Below are positions 18,606 to 27,440 of a stretch of DNA of 64,000 bases, piece by piece. Both the position numbers and the translations under genes were made by a program. Under the pieces are notes generated by a model. It ran no database searches. It was not told the DNA's origin and saw only the letters and a program-made list of their open reading frames with translations. Source of the stretch: JAOUJD01 sp963811265 (GTDB lineage Bacteria > Pseudomonadota > Gammaproteobacteria > Burkholderiales > Burkholderiaceae_F); assembly GCA_963811265.1 (NCBI GenBank), contig CAWEQS010000026.1:248001-312000 (forward strand). The letters are read 5' to 3'. Every line of letters begins with the position of its first letter. The first letter of the stretch is position 1.

Positions 18606-19637
18606 ATGCTGATCCTGGGCATCGAGACCTCCTGCGACGAGACCGGGCTCGCCCTGCTCGACAGCGAGGCCGGGCTGCTGGCCCATGCCCTCCACTCCCA
18701 GGTCGACATGCACATGGCCTACGGAGGCGTGGTGCCCGAACTGGCCTCGCGGGACCACATCCGGCGGGTCCTGCCCCTGCTGGACGCTGTCCTGGCAGAC
18801 GCCGGGCGGACCCTCCACGACGTCGACGCCATCGCGGTCACGACCGGCCCCGGCCTGGCCGGGGCGCTGCTGGTCGGCGCGAGCATCGGCCACGCCCTGG
18901 GCTACGCCCTGGGCAAGCCGGTGCTGGACGTGCACCACCTGGAGGGCCACCTCCTTTCGCCCCTGCTGGCCCAACCGGTCCCGCGCTTCCCGTTCGTGGC
19001 GCTCCTGGTGTCCGGGGGCCACACGCAACTGCTCGCCGTCCGCGGCTGGGGGCAGTACGAACTGCTGGGAGAGACGCTGGACGACGCGGCCGGCGAGGCG
19101 TTCGACAAGACGGCCCAGTTGCTCGGACTCGGCTATCCAGGCGGTCCGGCCGTTTCCCGGGCTGCCGAATTCGGCACGCCGGACGCGATCCGGTTGCCCC
19201 GGCCGATGCTCCACAGCAACGACCTCGCCTTCAGCTTCAGCGGCCTGAAGACGGCCGTGCTGACCGCGGTGAAACGCGAAGGCGGTTCGAACGTCTGCGA
19301 GCAGGCGCGTGCCGACATCGCGCGCGGCTTCGTCGACGCGATCGTCGACGTGTTGACCGCGAAGGCGCTGCGCGCGCTCGAGCAGACAGGACTGGATACC
19401 CTGGTGGTCGCCGGCGGCGTCGGCGCGAACCGGCAATTGCGCGAACGCCTCGCGCAGGAAACCGCTGCCCGCCGGGCCGCCGTCTACTTTCCTCCGCTGA
19501 ACCTCTGCACCGACAACGGCGCGATGATCGCTCTGGCCGGGCTCGCCAAGCTGCGCCGCGTCGATCCAGCGACGCTCACGGGCTCGATGTCGTTCTCCGT
19601 GCGGCCGCGCTGGCCGCTCTCCGAAGCGACCACCTGA
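18606..19637 (+). CDS. tsaD: tRNA N6-adenosine threonylcarbamoyltransferase TsaD
   Basis: Transfers the threonylcarbamoyl group to A37 of ANN-decoding tRNAs together with TsaB and TsaE. It is 343 residues. The N-terminus MLILGIETSCDETG is the ASKHA-fold phosphate loop; the metal-binding HHLEGH motif has His111 and His115; VSGGHTQLL and VAGGVGANRQLR are family signatures, and CTDNGAMIALAG is near the C-terminus. It runs divergently from rpsU and converges on plsY with only two bases between stop codons. Confidence 0.97.
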   Translation: MLILGIETSCDETGLALLDSEAGLLAHALHSQVDMHMAYGGVVPELASRDHIRRVLPLLDAVLADAGRTLHDVDAIAVTTGPGLAGALLVGASIGHALGYALGKPVLDVHHLEGHLLSPLLAQPVPRFPFVALLVSGGHTQLLAVRGWGQYELLGETLDDAAGEAFDKTAQLLGLGYPGGPAVSRAAEFGTPDAIRLPRPMLHSNDLAFSFSGLKTAVLTAVKREGGSNVCEQARADIARGFVDAIVDVLTAKALRALEQTGLDTLVVAGGVGANRQLRERLAQETAARRAAVYFPPLNLCTDNGAMIALAGLAKLRRVDPATLTGSMSFSVRPRWPLSEATT

Positions 19638-19639
19638 CG

Positions 19640-20275
19640 TCAGTGCCGGGCGTGCGCCGCGTCCGGCGCCTTCTGCCCGATCCGCCGCTCCTTGCCTGCC
19701 AGCAGGTTCGAGATGTTGGCGCGATGCCGGTACACGACCAGGCCCGCGATCGTGACGATCGCCAGGAAGCGTTCGTCGAAACCCCAGCCGAATGCCGAGT
19801 AGAAGGCCGCGAACACCGCCGCGACGATCGACGCCAGCGAGGCGTAGCGGAAGAAGCCCGCGATGATCGCCCACGTGACCCCTGTCGCAAGGGCGAGCCA
19901 CGGGTTGAGCGCAAGGATGACGCCGGCGGCCGTCGCCACGCCCTTGCCGCCCTTGAACCCGAAGAACACCGGGAACAGGTGCCCGAGGAACACCGCGACC
20001 GCCACCGCCGCCACGCCGAGGTCCCCGATCCCGAACCTCGGCCCGAAGCGAACGGCGAGCCAGACGGCGAACCAGCCCTTGGCCGCGTCGCCGAGCAACG
20101 TGAGGATCGCCGCGGCCTTGTTTCCCGTGCGCAGCACGTTGGTCGCCCCCGGGTTCTTCGAGCCGTAGGTGCGCGGATCGGCGAGGCCCATCACGCGGCT
20201 CACCACGACGGCGAACGATAGCGAGCCGACCAGGTAAGCAAGAAGCGCGGCGACGACGGATGCGAGGAACTCCAT
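19640..20275 (-). CDS. plsY: Glycerol-3-phosphate acyltransferase PlsY
   Basis: Integral membrane acyltransferase using acyl-phosphate to make lysophosphatidic acid, the first step of phospholipid synthesis. It is 211 residues with about five membrane segments. The conserved motifs are GSLSFAVVVSR, GSKNPGATNVLR (about 39-50), GHLFPVFFGFKGGKGVAT (about 98-115) and a C-terminal YRHRANISNLLAGKE. It follows ybaK by five bases, so the two are probably co-transcribed. Confidence 0.96.
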   Translation of the reverse strand: MEFLASVVAALLAYLVGSLSFAVVVSRVMGLADPRTYGSKNPGATNVLRTGNKAAAILTLLGDAAKGWFAVWLAVRFGPRFGIGDLGVAAVAVAVFLGHLFPVFFGFKGGKGVATAAGVILALNPWLALATGVTWAIIAGFFRYASLASIVAAVFAAFYSAFGWGFDERFLAIVTIAGLVVYRHRANISNLLAGKERRIGQKAPDAAHARH

Positions 20276-20280
20276 GGCTT

Positions 20281-20772
20281 CTACTCCTTCAGTGCGCAGT
20301 CGACCGGCGTCGCCTGCACGAGCGCGGAGAGCACGGACGGCGCGACTCCGACAAGGTAACCGCGACGTCCGCCGTTGATGTAGATCTGCGGCAGATCGAG
20401 GACTGTTCGCTCGACGAACACCGGCATCCGCTTGCGCGTCCCGAATGGCGACGTCCCGCCAACCAGGTAGCCCGAGTGCCGCTGGGCCACGTCCGGCGTG
20501 CAGGGTTCGACCTTCTTGCGGCCGATCTGCCGCGCAAGGTTCTTCGTCGAGACCGTGCAGTCGCCATGCATCAGCACGATCAGCGGGGCGGCCTTCTCGT
20601 CCTCCATCACGAGCGTCTTCACCACGCTGTGCTCGTCCACGCCGAGCGCCCGCGCGGACACCGAAGTGCCGCCGTGCTCGACGTACTCGTACACATGCTC
20701 GGTGAACCGGACTCCCTTCTCGCGCAGCAACTGCGTCGCGGGTGTCTCGGAGACGTGCCTGGCCTTCGACAT
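20281..20772 (-). CDS. ybaK: Cys-tRNA(Pro)/aminoacyl-tRNA deacylase, YbaK/EbsC type
   Basis: Trans-editing enzyme that hydrolyses mischarged Cys-tRNA(Pro). The 163-residue protein shows the YbaK fold motifs: HGGTSVSARALGVDEHSVVKTLVM (about 33-56), GDCTVSTKNLAR, the substrate loop GYLVGGTSPFGTRK (about 106-119) and INGGRRGYLVGV near the end. The start is the ATG of MSKARHVSETPATQLLREKG. It sits between plsY and xerD, 11 bases after the xerD stop codon region. Confidence 0.93.
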   Translation of the reverse strand: MSKARHVSETPATQLLREKGVRFTEHVYEYVEHGGTSVSARALGVDEHSVVKTLVMEDEKAAPLIVLMHGDCTVSTKNLARQIGRKKVEPCTPDVAQRHSGYLVGGTSPFGTRKRMPVFVERTVLDLPQIYINGGRRGYLVGVAPSVLSALVQATPVDCALKE

Positions 20773-20783
20773 GGCGCGCGAGT

Positions 20784-21734
20784 TTAGCCGCGCGGGTGAT
20801 GCTGCGCGTGCAGCGACTTCAGGCGCGCGCGCGCCACGTGGGTGTAGATCTGCGTCGTCGAGATGTCCGCGTGGCCGAGCAGCAGCTGCACGACCCTCAG
20901 GTCGGCTCCGTGATTCAGCAGGTGGGTCGCGAACGCGTGGCGCAGCCCGTGAGGGCTGAGCGGAGCTTCGATGCACGCCCGCGCCGCATGGCGCTTGATC
21001 AGCACCCAGAACATCTGCCGCGTCATCCCCGAGGCGCGCTGCGTCACGAACGTCGCATCGGCGACGCGACCGGCGAGGATGGCCGGCCGCCCCTCCTTCA
21101 GGTAGCGCTCGATCCAGCGGCGCGCCTCCTCGCCGAGCGGGACGATGCGTTCTTTCGACCCCTTGCCGATCACGCGCACCAGGCCTTCCTGCAACGAGAG
21201 GTTCAGCATCGTCAGCGCGACCAGTTCGGACACGCGCAGGCCGGTCGCATAGAGCAGCTCCAGCATGGCGCGATCGCGCAGCCCGAGCGGCGTATCGACG
21301 TCGGGCGCCGCCAGCAGCGCCTCGACCTGCGCCTCGCTCAGCGTCTTCGGGAAGCGGGGCGGCACCTTCGCTCCCTTCAGCCGCAGCGTCGGATCGTGCG
21401 CCACGATCCGTTCGCGAACGGCCCAGCGGTAGAAACGCCGCAGCACAGCCAGGCGCCGGTTGGCCGTGGTGGCCCGGGTGCTCGCGTGCTCCTCGGCGAA
21501 GTACGCAGCCAGTTCCGGCTCACCTCCCAGCGAGATCGACGTGCCGCGTTCGCCTAGCCAGGCCGCAAGGCCGTCGAGGTCGCGCCGGTAGGCCACGAGG
21601 GTATTGCGCGCGAGACCGTCCTCCAGCCACACCGCGTCGATGAAACGATCGATCAGCGGATCGGCCGATGGCGGTGCCGGCACCGGCTTCGCCGCTCTCT
21701 TCGCCTTGCCCGACCGGCCGCGCGGAGCGGTCAC
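20784..21734 (-). CDS. xerD: Site-specific tyrosine recombinase XerD
   Basis: Chromosome dimer resolution recombinase, 316 residues. The catalytic residues are visible: Arg167 (ATGLRVSEL), Lys191 (GKGSKER), His262 and Arg265 (PHGLRHAFATHLL), His288 (LGHADISTTQIYTHV) and the nucleophile Tyr297. An extra, Ala/Pro/Lys-rich stretch of about 24 residues precedes the SAM-like core-binding domain. It starts with GTG overlapping the ogt stop (GTGA). No neighbouring mobile element, so this is the housekeeping enzyme. Confidence 0.95.
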   Translation of the reverse strand: MTAPRGRSGKAKRAAKPVPAPPSADPLIDRFIDAVWLEDGLARNTLVAYRRDLDGLAAWLGERGTSISLGGEPELAAYFAEEHASTRATTANRRLAVLRRFYRWAVRERIVAHDPTLRLKGAKVPPRFPKTLSEAQVEALLAAPDVDTPLGLRDRAMLELLYATGLRVSELVALTMLNLSLQEGLVRVIGKGSKERIVPLGEEARRWIERYLKEGRPAILAGRVADATFVTQRASGMTRQMFWVLIKRHAARACIEAPLSPHGLRHAFATHLLNHGADLRVVQLLLGHADISTTQIYTHVARARLKSLHAQHHPRG

Positions 21735-22249
21735 GGCGTCAGTTCAAACACCGGCCGGCTCTCGTGCGCCAGCAGCCAGCGCTTCACGTCCAGCATCACG
21801 CGGTCGGTGCGATGCGCGAAACCACCCATGCCGCGGGCCGCGACCACCCGATGGCACGGGATGGCCAGCGGCAACCGGTTGTCGCCGCACGCCTGTCCGA
21901 CCGCACGCGCCGTGCTGCCGAGTTCTTCTGCCAGGTCGCCGTAGGTCCGGGTGGCGCCGGAGGGAATCCGCGCGATGGCGGCCCAGACACGCCGCTGGAA
22001 CTCGCTGCCCTCGATCGCGAGCGGCAGGTCGATAGGGCGTGCCGGGTCGTCGGCGTATGCCTGGATCCGCTCGCACGCCCGAGCGGCGAGGTCGTTCGAC
22101 GGCGGGCGGCCCGGGGTATCGAGGGGCAGGAAGGTGATCTCCGCGATCGCGGCGGCACGCACACGAATGCCGACCGCCGCGCACGGCAACGACAGCACAG
22201 CGTCGAAGTCGGCGACCACCGCCTGCCCCGGGGCGCTACTGCGCGTCAC
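21731..22249 (-). CDS. ogt: Methylated-DNA--[protein]-cysteine S-methyltransferase
   Basis: Suicidal repair of O6-alkylguanine. The 172-residue protein ends in the ATase domain: FQRRVWAAIARIPSGATRTYGDLA (about 84-107), then AVGQACGDNRLPLAIPCHRVV with the acceptor Cys132. The N-terminal half is a short degenerate ribonuclease H-like domain. It begins with GTG, overlapping the stop of the upstream chalcone-isomerase-like gene (GTGA), so translation is coupled on both sides. Confidence 0.92.
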   Translation of the reverse strand: MTRSSAPGQAVVADFDAVLSLPCAAVGIRVRAAAIAEITFLPLDTPGRPPSNDLAARACERIQAYADDPARPIDLPLAIEGSEFQRRVWAAIARIPSGATRTYGDLAEELGSTARAVGQACGDNRLPLAIPCHRVVAARGMGGFAHRTDRVMLDVKRWLLAHESRPVFELTP

Positions 22250-22830
22250 GCGCCGAGCATGCCTTTCTTCAGAGCCTCGTCGGCCGGCTTGTCGCCCAGC
22301 CAGATGCGCAGCACGGCGGCGAAGAAGTCGGCCCCGGGGATCGGGTCGCCCTTGGGCTGGCCGTTGAGCGTGATGCGCGTGCCGCCGTCCGGGGTGAAGT
22401 CGAAGTTGATTACGTCGCCCTTCTTCGCTTCGCCGATCGCCTTCAGCGTGGCCACCAGCGCGTCGACCTGGGGCTTCATCGCAGCGAGCTGCGCTTCCGG
22501 CGTGTTGTTCTTCAGCCCCTCGTTGAACGAGTCGATGAAGCTCTGCGCCTCGACGTCGCGCAGCATCCGCAGCGACACGCGGCGCGCGCCCTTGTCGTTG
22601 ACGATTGCGGCGGCGCTCGTGCTCTTCTGCCCCGCGTAGAGGCCGGCGACGTAGACCTTGAAGATCGCCCGCTTGCGCAGCCCGACCCCGTTCAGGCTCA
22701 GGTTCTGCCCGCCGACGGCAGCCGTCGGCTCGAACTTCTGCCCTTCCAGTTCCACCGCCTGCTGGGCGTGCGCCTGGCCGAACGCCAGCAGCCCAGTTGC
22801 CAACACGATCGAAGTCAGCCACCTTGTCAT
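22246..22830 (-). CDS. Chalcone isomerase-like exported protein (copy 1)
   Basis: A 194-residue periplasmic protein of the bacterial chalcone-isomerase-like family (Pfam chalcone isomerase-like fold). A signal peptide ends near AHAQ (about 23). The mature part has FEPTAAVGGQNLSLNGVGLRKRAIFKVYVAGLY (about 33-65) and ends WLGDKPADEALKKGMLGA. Bacterial members do not make flavonoids; the fold is thought to bind fatty acids or other small hydrophobic ligands. The start is the ATG after GAGGAGA. It is clearly a paralogue of the next gene upstream. Confidence 0.85.
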   Translation of the reverse strand: MTRWLTSIVLATGLLAFGQAHAQQAVELEGQKFEPTAAVGGQNLSLNGVGLRKRAIFKVYVAGLYAGQKSTSAAAIVNDKGARRVSLRMLRDVEAQSFIDSFNEGLKNNTPEAQLAAMKPQVDALVATLKAIGEAKKGDVINFDFTPDGGTRITLNGQPKGDPIPGADFFAAVLRIWLGDKPADEALKKGMLGA

Positions 22831-22877
22831 TTGCGTCTCCTCTTTTGGTGCTTCAGCCTTCACTCGAACCGACGGCG

Positions 22878-23474
22878 TCAGCCGCCGAGCATGCCCTTCT
22901 TCAACCCCGCGTCGGCCGGCGTTTCGCCGAGCCAGACGCGCAGCACTGCCGCGTAGAAGTCGTCTCCGGGAATCAGCGGACCGCGCGTGACGCCGTTGAC
23001 GCTGACCCGGGTGCCATCCTGCGGCGTGTAATCGAAGTACACGGTGTCGCCGCGGCGGGCCAGCGCGATCGTCTTGATCGTCGTCGTCAGCGTGTCGAGC
23101 TGCTTCTGCCAGCGGGCCAGTTCGGCCTCGGTGTGGTTGGCCTTGAGCCCCACGTGCAGCGAGTTCACGAACAGTTCGCCCTCGACGTCCCGCAGGAACC
23201 GCAGCGCCACCCGCTTGGGCCCGGGCTGGCTGACCAGTTCCTCGGTGCGGGCGGCCCGCTTGGGCACATAAAGGCCGCCGACGTAGATGTCGAACACCAG
23301 GCGCTTGCGCACCCCGACCCCGTTGAGAAGGAGCGGCTGGCCCCCCAGCACGATGTTCGAGTCGTAACGCGCGCCTTCGACCACCACCTGGGCGCCGGCT
23401 GAACCGGCAACAGCGGCCATAGCGGCCAGGCCGACGACCAGCCAGCGCAGGGTTCGCAGCAGGGATGCGATCAC
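22878..23474 (-). CDS. Chalcone isomerase-like exported protein (copy 2)
   Basis: A 198-residue paralogue of copy 1, sharing LNGVGxRKR, FDIYVGGLYVPKRAA and the terminal WLGETPADAGLKKGMLGG. A signal peptide (MIASLLRTLRWLVVGLAAMA... ending SAGAQ) directs export. It starts at GTG overlapping the ispH stop (GTGA), so it is probably translated by coupling to ispH. The substrate is unknown. The two copies are separated by 47 bases. Confidence 0.83.
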   Translation of the reverse strand: MIASLLRTLRWLVVGLAAMAAVAGSAGAQVVVEGARYDSNIVLGGQPLLLNGVGVRKRLVFDIYVGGLYVPKRAARTEELVSQPGPKRVALRFLRDVEGELFVNSLHVGLKANHTEAELARWQKQLDTLTTTIKTIALARRGDTVYFDYTPQDGTRVSVNGVTRGPLIPGDDFYAAVLRVWLGETPADAGLKKGMLGG

Positions 23475-24402
23475 GCCGCCACCTTGCCGAGTCCCTTGGG
23501 CAACGGAAAGACCACGTTCTCCTGCACTCCGGTCAACGGGCGGACGCTGCCCGCGCCGAGTTCGCGCAGACGGCTCACGACGGCGTCGACCAGCACCTCC
23601 GGTGCCGACGCGCCGGCGGTCACGCCGATCCGCTGGCGGCCCTGCACCCACGAGGGATCGATGTTGTCCGCTCCGTCGACAAGATGCGCGGGAACGCCGA
23701 AGCGCTCCGCAACTTCGCGCAGCCGGTTCGAGTTCGAACTGTTCTCGCTGCCCACCACGATCACCACATCGACCTGCGGTGCCATGAACTTGACGGCATC
23801 CTGCCGGTTCTGCGTGGCGTAGCAGATGTCGGCCTTCTTCGGCTCGGCGATCGTCGGGAAGCGTCGCTTCAGCGCCGAGATCACCTCCGCCGCGTCGTCG
23901 AGAGACAACGTCGTCTGCGTCACGTACGCGAGCGCGTGCGGATCGCGCACCTGCAGCTTGTCGACGTCACCGACCGTCTCGACCAGATGCATCCCGCCAT
24001 CGGCCTGCCCCATCGTGCCCTCGACCTCAGGATGGCCCTCGTGACCGATCATCACGATCTCGCGCCCGGCGGCGCGCATCTTGGCCACTTCGACGTGAAC
24101 CTTGGTGACCAGCGGGCAGGTGGCGTCGAACACGCGCAGCCCGCGCGCCGTCGCATCCGCCTGCACGGCCTTCGGGACGCCGTGGGCCGAGAAGATGACG
24201 ATGCCGCCGCCGGCACCTGATCCAGTTCGTCCACGAAGACCGCGCCCTTCGCGCGCAACTCGTCGACAACGTACCGGTTGTGCACGATCTCGTGCCGCAC
24301 GTAGACGGGCGCGCCGTGGATCGCGAGCGCCCGCTCGACGATCTCGATCGCCCGGTCGACCCCGGCGCAGAAACCGCGCGGTTGGGCCAGCAGTACTTCC
24401 AT
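23471..24402 (-). CDS. ispH: 4-hydroxy-3-methylbut-2-enyl diphosphate reductase IspH, with apparent frameshift
   Basis: Last enzyme of the MEP isoprenoid pathway, an iron-sulfur reductase making IPP and DMAPP. Start MEVLLAQPRGFCAGVDRAIEI gives cluster ligand Cys12; the others lie in FDATCPLVTKVH (about 96) and ADICYATQNRQ (about 193). The frame breaks at about 24203-24214: VDELDQVPA should run on as GGIVIFSAHGVPKAV, which needs one more base in the gccgccgccgg run. Repaired length is 310 residues, close to the family's 310-320. This is essential in bacteria without mevalonate genes, so the break is probably a sequence error. It starts two bases after the slpA stop. Confidence 0.92.
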
Positions 24403-24404
24403 TC

Positions 24405-24863
24405 CTACAGCACTCCTATCACGCGTACGGAGAACCGCACCGGCAGCCCGGCAAGCGGGTGGTTGAAGTCGACGATGACCCGGTCGTCGCCGTGCTGCTT
24501 GAGCACGCCGGAAAACCGCAGGCCATCCGGCGCATTGAACTCGACCACGTCACCCGGCACGTACTCGGTGCCGGGGTCTGCATTCGCATCGAACGTCGCG
24601 CGAGTCAGCGTCTGCACCAGGTCCGCGGCGCGGTGGCCGAACGCTTCCCCGGCCGCCAGGTCGAAATTCGCTTCCTGCCCTTCCTCGAGCCCGATCAATC
24701 GCTGTTCGAGCGCTTCCGAGAACTGCCCTGCACCCACCTGGACGGTCGCCGGCCGGGCGTCGAAGGTACTCACTACTTCGTGCTCGTTGCCATCCAGCCG
24801 CACGGCAATACGATAGTGAAGCGTCACGTGGGAACCGGCAGCGACGCGGGAGGTGGCAACCAT
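24405..24863 (-). CDS. slpA: FKBP-type peptidyl-prolyl isomerase, SlpA type
   Basis: A 152-residue SlyD/SlpA-like PPIase. It begins with the FKBP strand VAAGSHVTLHYRIAV, has GAGQFSEALEQRLIGLEEGQ and ends VIVDFNHPLAGLPVRFSVRVIGV, the SlpA/SlyD signature. It lacks the His-rich tail of SlyD. It is the first gene of the slpA-ispH-CHI-ogt-xerD run, an slpA-ispH pairing that is common in proteobacteria. Confidence 0.93.
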   Translation of the reverse strand: MVATSRVAAGSHVTLHYRIAVRLDGNEHEVVSTFDARPATVQVGAGQFSEALEQRLIGLEEGQEANFDLAAGEAFGHRAADLVQTLTRATFDANADPGTEYVPGDVVEFNAPDGLRFSGVLKQHGDDRVIVDFNHPLAGLPVRFSVRVIGVL

Positions 24864-24892
24864 GGATGGCGATTTTAGTCGACGCAGGAACG

Positions 24893-25567
24893 ATGGCGAT
24901 TAAGGACTGGCCCGAGGGGGAACGTCCGCGCGAGCGACTGCTGGCGCACGGCGCCGGCGTGCTTTCCGACGCCGAACTGCTCGCCGTGTTCCTCGGAACG
25001 GGAAGCGCAGGCCGCAGCGCGATCGATGTCGGGAGGACGGCCCTCGCCCACTTCGGCGGACTCAACGCCCTGCTCCGTGCGACACCCGATCGCTACACCG
25101 AGGTTCCCGGCCTCGGACCGGCCAGGTACGCATTGCTGCAAGCCGTCGTGGAACTCGCTCGCCGCGCGCTGAAGGAGGACGTGCGGCGCGACACCCTGCT
25201 CAACTCGCCCGACAAGGTGCGACAGTACCTTCGGCTGTGGCTCGGCCACCTGGAACACGAAGTCTTCGTCGCTCTGTTCCTCGATGCGCAGAACCGGCTG
25301 CTGACGGCCGAGGAACTGTTCCGCGGCACGCTGACCCAGACGAGCGTCTACCCGCGTGAGGTCGTGAAGCACGCCCTGAAGCACAACGCCGCCGCACTGA
25401 TCCTTGCGCACAACCATCCTTCCGGCGTCGCCGAGCCGAGCCGTGCCGATGAACTGCTGACAGCCAGCCTGAAACAGGCCCTGTCGCTGGTCGACGTGCG
25501 GGTCCTCGACCACCTGATCGTCGCCGGCAGCGCCACCGTCTCGTTCGCCGAGCGCGGACTCGTGTAG
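24893..25567 (+). CDS. radC: RadC family JAB-domain protein
   Basis: A 224-residue RadC (DUF2466) protein. The N-terminal helix-hairpin part begins MAIKDWPEGERPRERLLAHGA and has VPGLGPARYALLQA; the C-terminal JAB metalloprotease-like domain shows the metal motif HNHPSGVAEPSRAD (His-x-His-x(10)-Asp) at about 178-191. The name comes from an old mismapped E. coli mutant; its role is not known. The start is the second ATG, after GCAGGAACG, because MAIKDWP is the family N-terminus. Confidence 0.95.
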   Translation: MAIKDWPEGERPRERLLAHGAGVLSDAELLAVFLGTGSAGRSAIDVGRTALAHFGGLNALLRATPDRYTEVPGLGPARYALLQAVVELARRALKEDVRRDTLLNSPDKVRQYLRLWLGHLEHEVFVALFLDAQNRLLTAEELFRGTLTQTSVYPREVVKHALKHNAAALILAHNHPSGVAEPSRADELLTASLKQALSLVDVRVLDHLIVAGSATVSFAERGLV

Positions 25568-25608
25568 CTTGCCCGGCGGGCCCCGTTTCGAAGGGCCGCT
25601 CGACGCGC

Positions 25609-25638
25609 TTGGCGGCCGAACCCGATTCCGCTTATAAT
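25609..25638 (+). promoter_or_regulatory. Sigma-70 promoter for rpmBG
   Basis: TTGGCG (25609-25614), an 18-base spacer and a perfect TATAAT (25633-25638), about 120 bases before rpmB. The long leader between them is plausible for autoregulation of ribosomal protein genes but I see no defined site. Confidence 0.7.
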
Positions 25639-25757
25639 TCACGGCTTTGCGTCGTTTGGCGTTTGGCGCGCCGCAGCGTTCAGTTGAGCGTTCGTGTGCG
25701 GCCCTCGTGAACGAGCGTACCGACGCTACCACTCAGAGCGGAATCAAGGAGTTAGTC

Positions 25758-25991
25758 ATGGCACGCGTGTGTCAAGTCACTGGCAAGAGGCCGATCACCG
25801 GCAACAACGTCTCGCACGCGAACAACAGGACCAAGCGCCGGTTCTTGCCGAACCTGCAGTACCGCCGCTTCTGGGTCGAAAGCGAGAACCGTTGGGTGCG
25901 CCTGCGCCTGACCAACGCCGCCCTGCGCACGATCGACAAGAACGGTATCGACTCCGTGCTGGCCGACCTGCGTGCCCGCGGCGAAATCTGA
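25758..25991 (+). CDS. rpmB: 50S ribosomal protein L28
   Basis: A 77-residue ribosomal protein, normal length. It begins MARVCQVTGKRPITGNNVSH and ends GIDSVLADLRARGEI. A clear AAGGAG precedes the start. It forms the rpmB-rpmG pair. Confidence 0.97.
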   Translation: MARVCQVTGKRPITGNNVSHANNRTKRRFLPNLQYRRFWVESENRWVRLRLTNAALRTIDKNGIDSVLADLRARGEI

Positions 25992-26008
25992 GGACATAGG
26001 AGCTAGCC

Positions 26009-26176
26009 ATGGCAAAAGGCGCCCGCGAAAAGATCAAGCTCGAGTCGACGGCCGGCACCGGCCACTTCTATACGACGACGAAGAACAAGAAGACCACCCC
26101 GGACAAGCTGTCGTTTTCCAAGTTCGATCCGGTGGCGCGCAAGCACGTCGCCTACAAGGAGACGAAGCTCAAGTAG
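26009..26176 (+). CDS. rpmG: 50S ribosomal protein L33
   Basis: A 55-residue ribosomal protein, MAKGAREKIKLESTAGTGH to HVAYKETKLK. It is the Cys-free form of L33, which does not bind zinc. It begins 17 bases after rpmB with ATAGGAG upstream and is followed by a strong terminator. Confidence 0.96.
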   Translation: MAKGAREKIKLESTAGTGHFYTTTKNKKTTPDKLSFSKFDPVARKHVAYKETKLK

Positions 26177-26195
26177 GCGCTTCGAGCTTCCGCAA

Positions 26196-26228
26196 GCAAA
26201 AAGCCCGGCAGTGCCGGGCTTTTTTGTT
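26196..26228. terminator. Bidirectional terminator between rpmG and desaturase
   Basis: The stem AGCCCGGC-AGT-GCCGGGCT is flanked by an A-run on the left and TTTTTTT on the right. It ends rpmBG on the plus strand and can also serve the convergent desaturase gene on the minus strand. Confidence 0.88.
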
Positions 26229-26245
26229 GCCGTGCCTGGAACCGC

Positions 26246-27440
26246 TCAGGCGGCGGCCGGACGATAGCTCCGGATGCGCAGTGCGGCGTCCTGCAGCGCC
26301 CTGATGCCGCTCGCCTCCGCGCGGGCCACCCAGTCCTGGAGGTGCGCCAGCATCTGCTCGCGCGACGCCGACGACTTGTTCCACGTCGCCAGCAACTCGA
26401 CGCGCATCTCGACCAGCGTCTTCATCGCGCGGCTCTGCGCCATCAACTCGGACAGTGAACGCTGCTCCTCCGCCGGCAGCTGCGTGACGTCGCCCTTGCG
26501 CAGCCAGCGCTTCAGGCGCGCGAAGCGCGCACGGTCGTCCGTGTTCATCTTCTGCAGTTCGTCGCGCAGCGCCTGCTTCAGCGAGCCCGCGTACTTGGCG
26601 AGGATGTCGTAGCGGTTGGCGATCAGCGGCCTGCAGCGTTTCGGCATCGACCGTGCCCTTGGGCTCGGCCACCGTCGCCTTGGGCGCCACGCGGAGCACC
26701 TTCGCCAGGCCGACCGTCTCGAGCGTGCGGATGTAGAGCCAGCCGATGTCGAACTCGTACCACTTGTTCGACAGCTTGGCGGAGGTCGGATAGGTGTGGT
26801 GGTTGTTGTGCAGCTCTTCGCCACCGATCCAGATTCCCCACGGCGAAATGTTGGTGCTCGCATCCGGTGCGTCGTAATTGCGGTAGCCCCAGAAGTGGCC
26901 GATGCCGTTGATGATGCCCGCGGCATGGAAGGGGATCCAGATCATCTGGATCGCCCAGACGGCAAGGCCCGCCGCGCCGAACAGGATCAGGTTCGCAACG
27001 AGCATCAGGCCGCAGCCCTGCCACACGAAGCGCGAGAAGACGTTGCGCTCGATCCAGTCGTTGGGCGTGCCATGGCCGTAGCGCGCCAGCGTCTCGGTGT
27101 TCTGCGCCTCGGCCATGTAGAGCTCGGCACCGCTCCAGAGGACGGTCTTCAGTCCGCGCGTCTGCGGGCTGTGCGGATCCTCGGGCGTCTCGCACTTGGC
27201 GTGGTGCTTCCGGTGGATCGCGACCCACTCCTTGGTCTGCATGCCGGTGGTGAGCCACAGCCAGGTGCGGAAGAACAGCGCCACGGCCGGGTGCAGGTCC
27301 AGCGCCCGGTGGGCCTGGCTGCGATGCAGGAAGATGGTGACCGCGGCGATCGTCACGTGCGTCAGCAGCAACGTCGCGACGATGACCTGCCACCACGACA
27401 GGTTCAGCAGTCCGCCATCGAGGAAATCGATCAGATGCAT
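26246..27440 (-). CDS. Acyl-CoA/fatty acid delta-9-type desaturase, with apparent frameshift
   Basis: Membrane di-iron desaturase placing a double bond in fatty acyl chains. It begins MHLIDFLDGGLLNLSWWQ and has three histidine boxes: HRSQAH (about 42-47), HRKHH (about 80-84) and HNNHHTYP (about 219-226). Two hydrophobic pairs of membrane segments surround them. The catalytic part is intact. At about 26626-26632 (after DAETLQA) the frame shifts by one extra base; the other frame continues as LIANRYDILAKYAGSLKQ, a helical C-terminal tail typical of burkholderial members, for 397 residues in total. A start AAGGAA ribosome-binding site is visible. Confidence 0.88.

Noticed and set aside
20784..21734. 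XerD as a mobile-element integrase
   Set aside because: Length, conserved RHRHY pattern and location beside housekeeping genes fit the chromosomal XerD; no attachment sites seen.
22246..23474. Flavonoid metabolism from chalcone-isomerase-like genes
   Set aside because: Signal peptides and bacterial family membership make plant-type isomerase activity unlikely.
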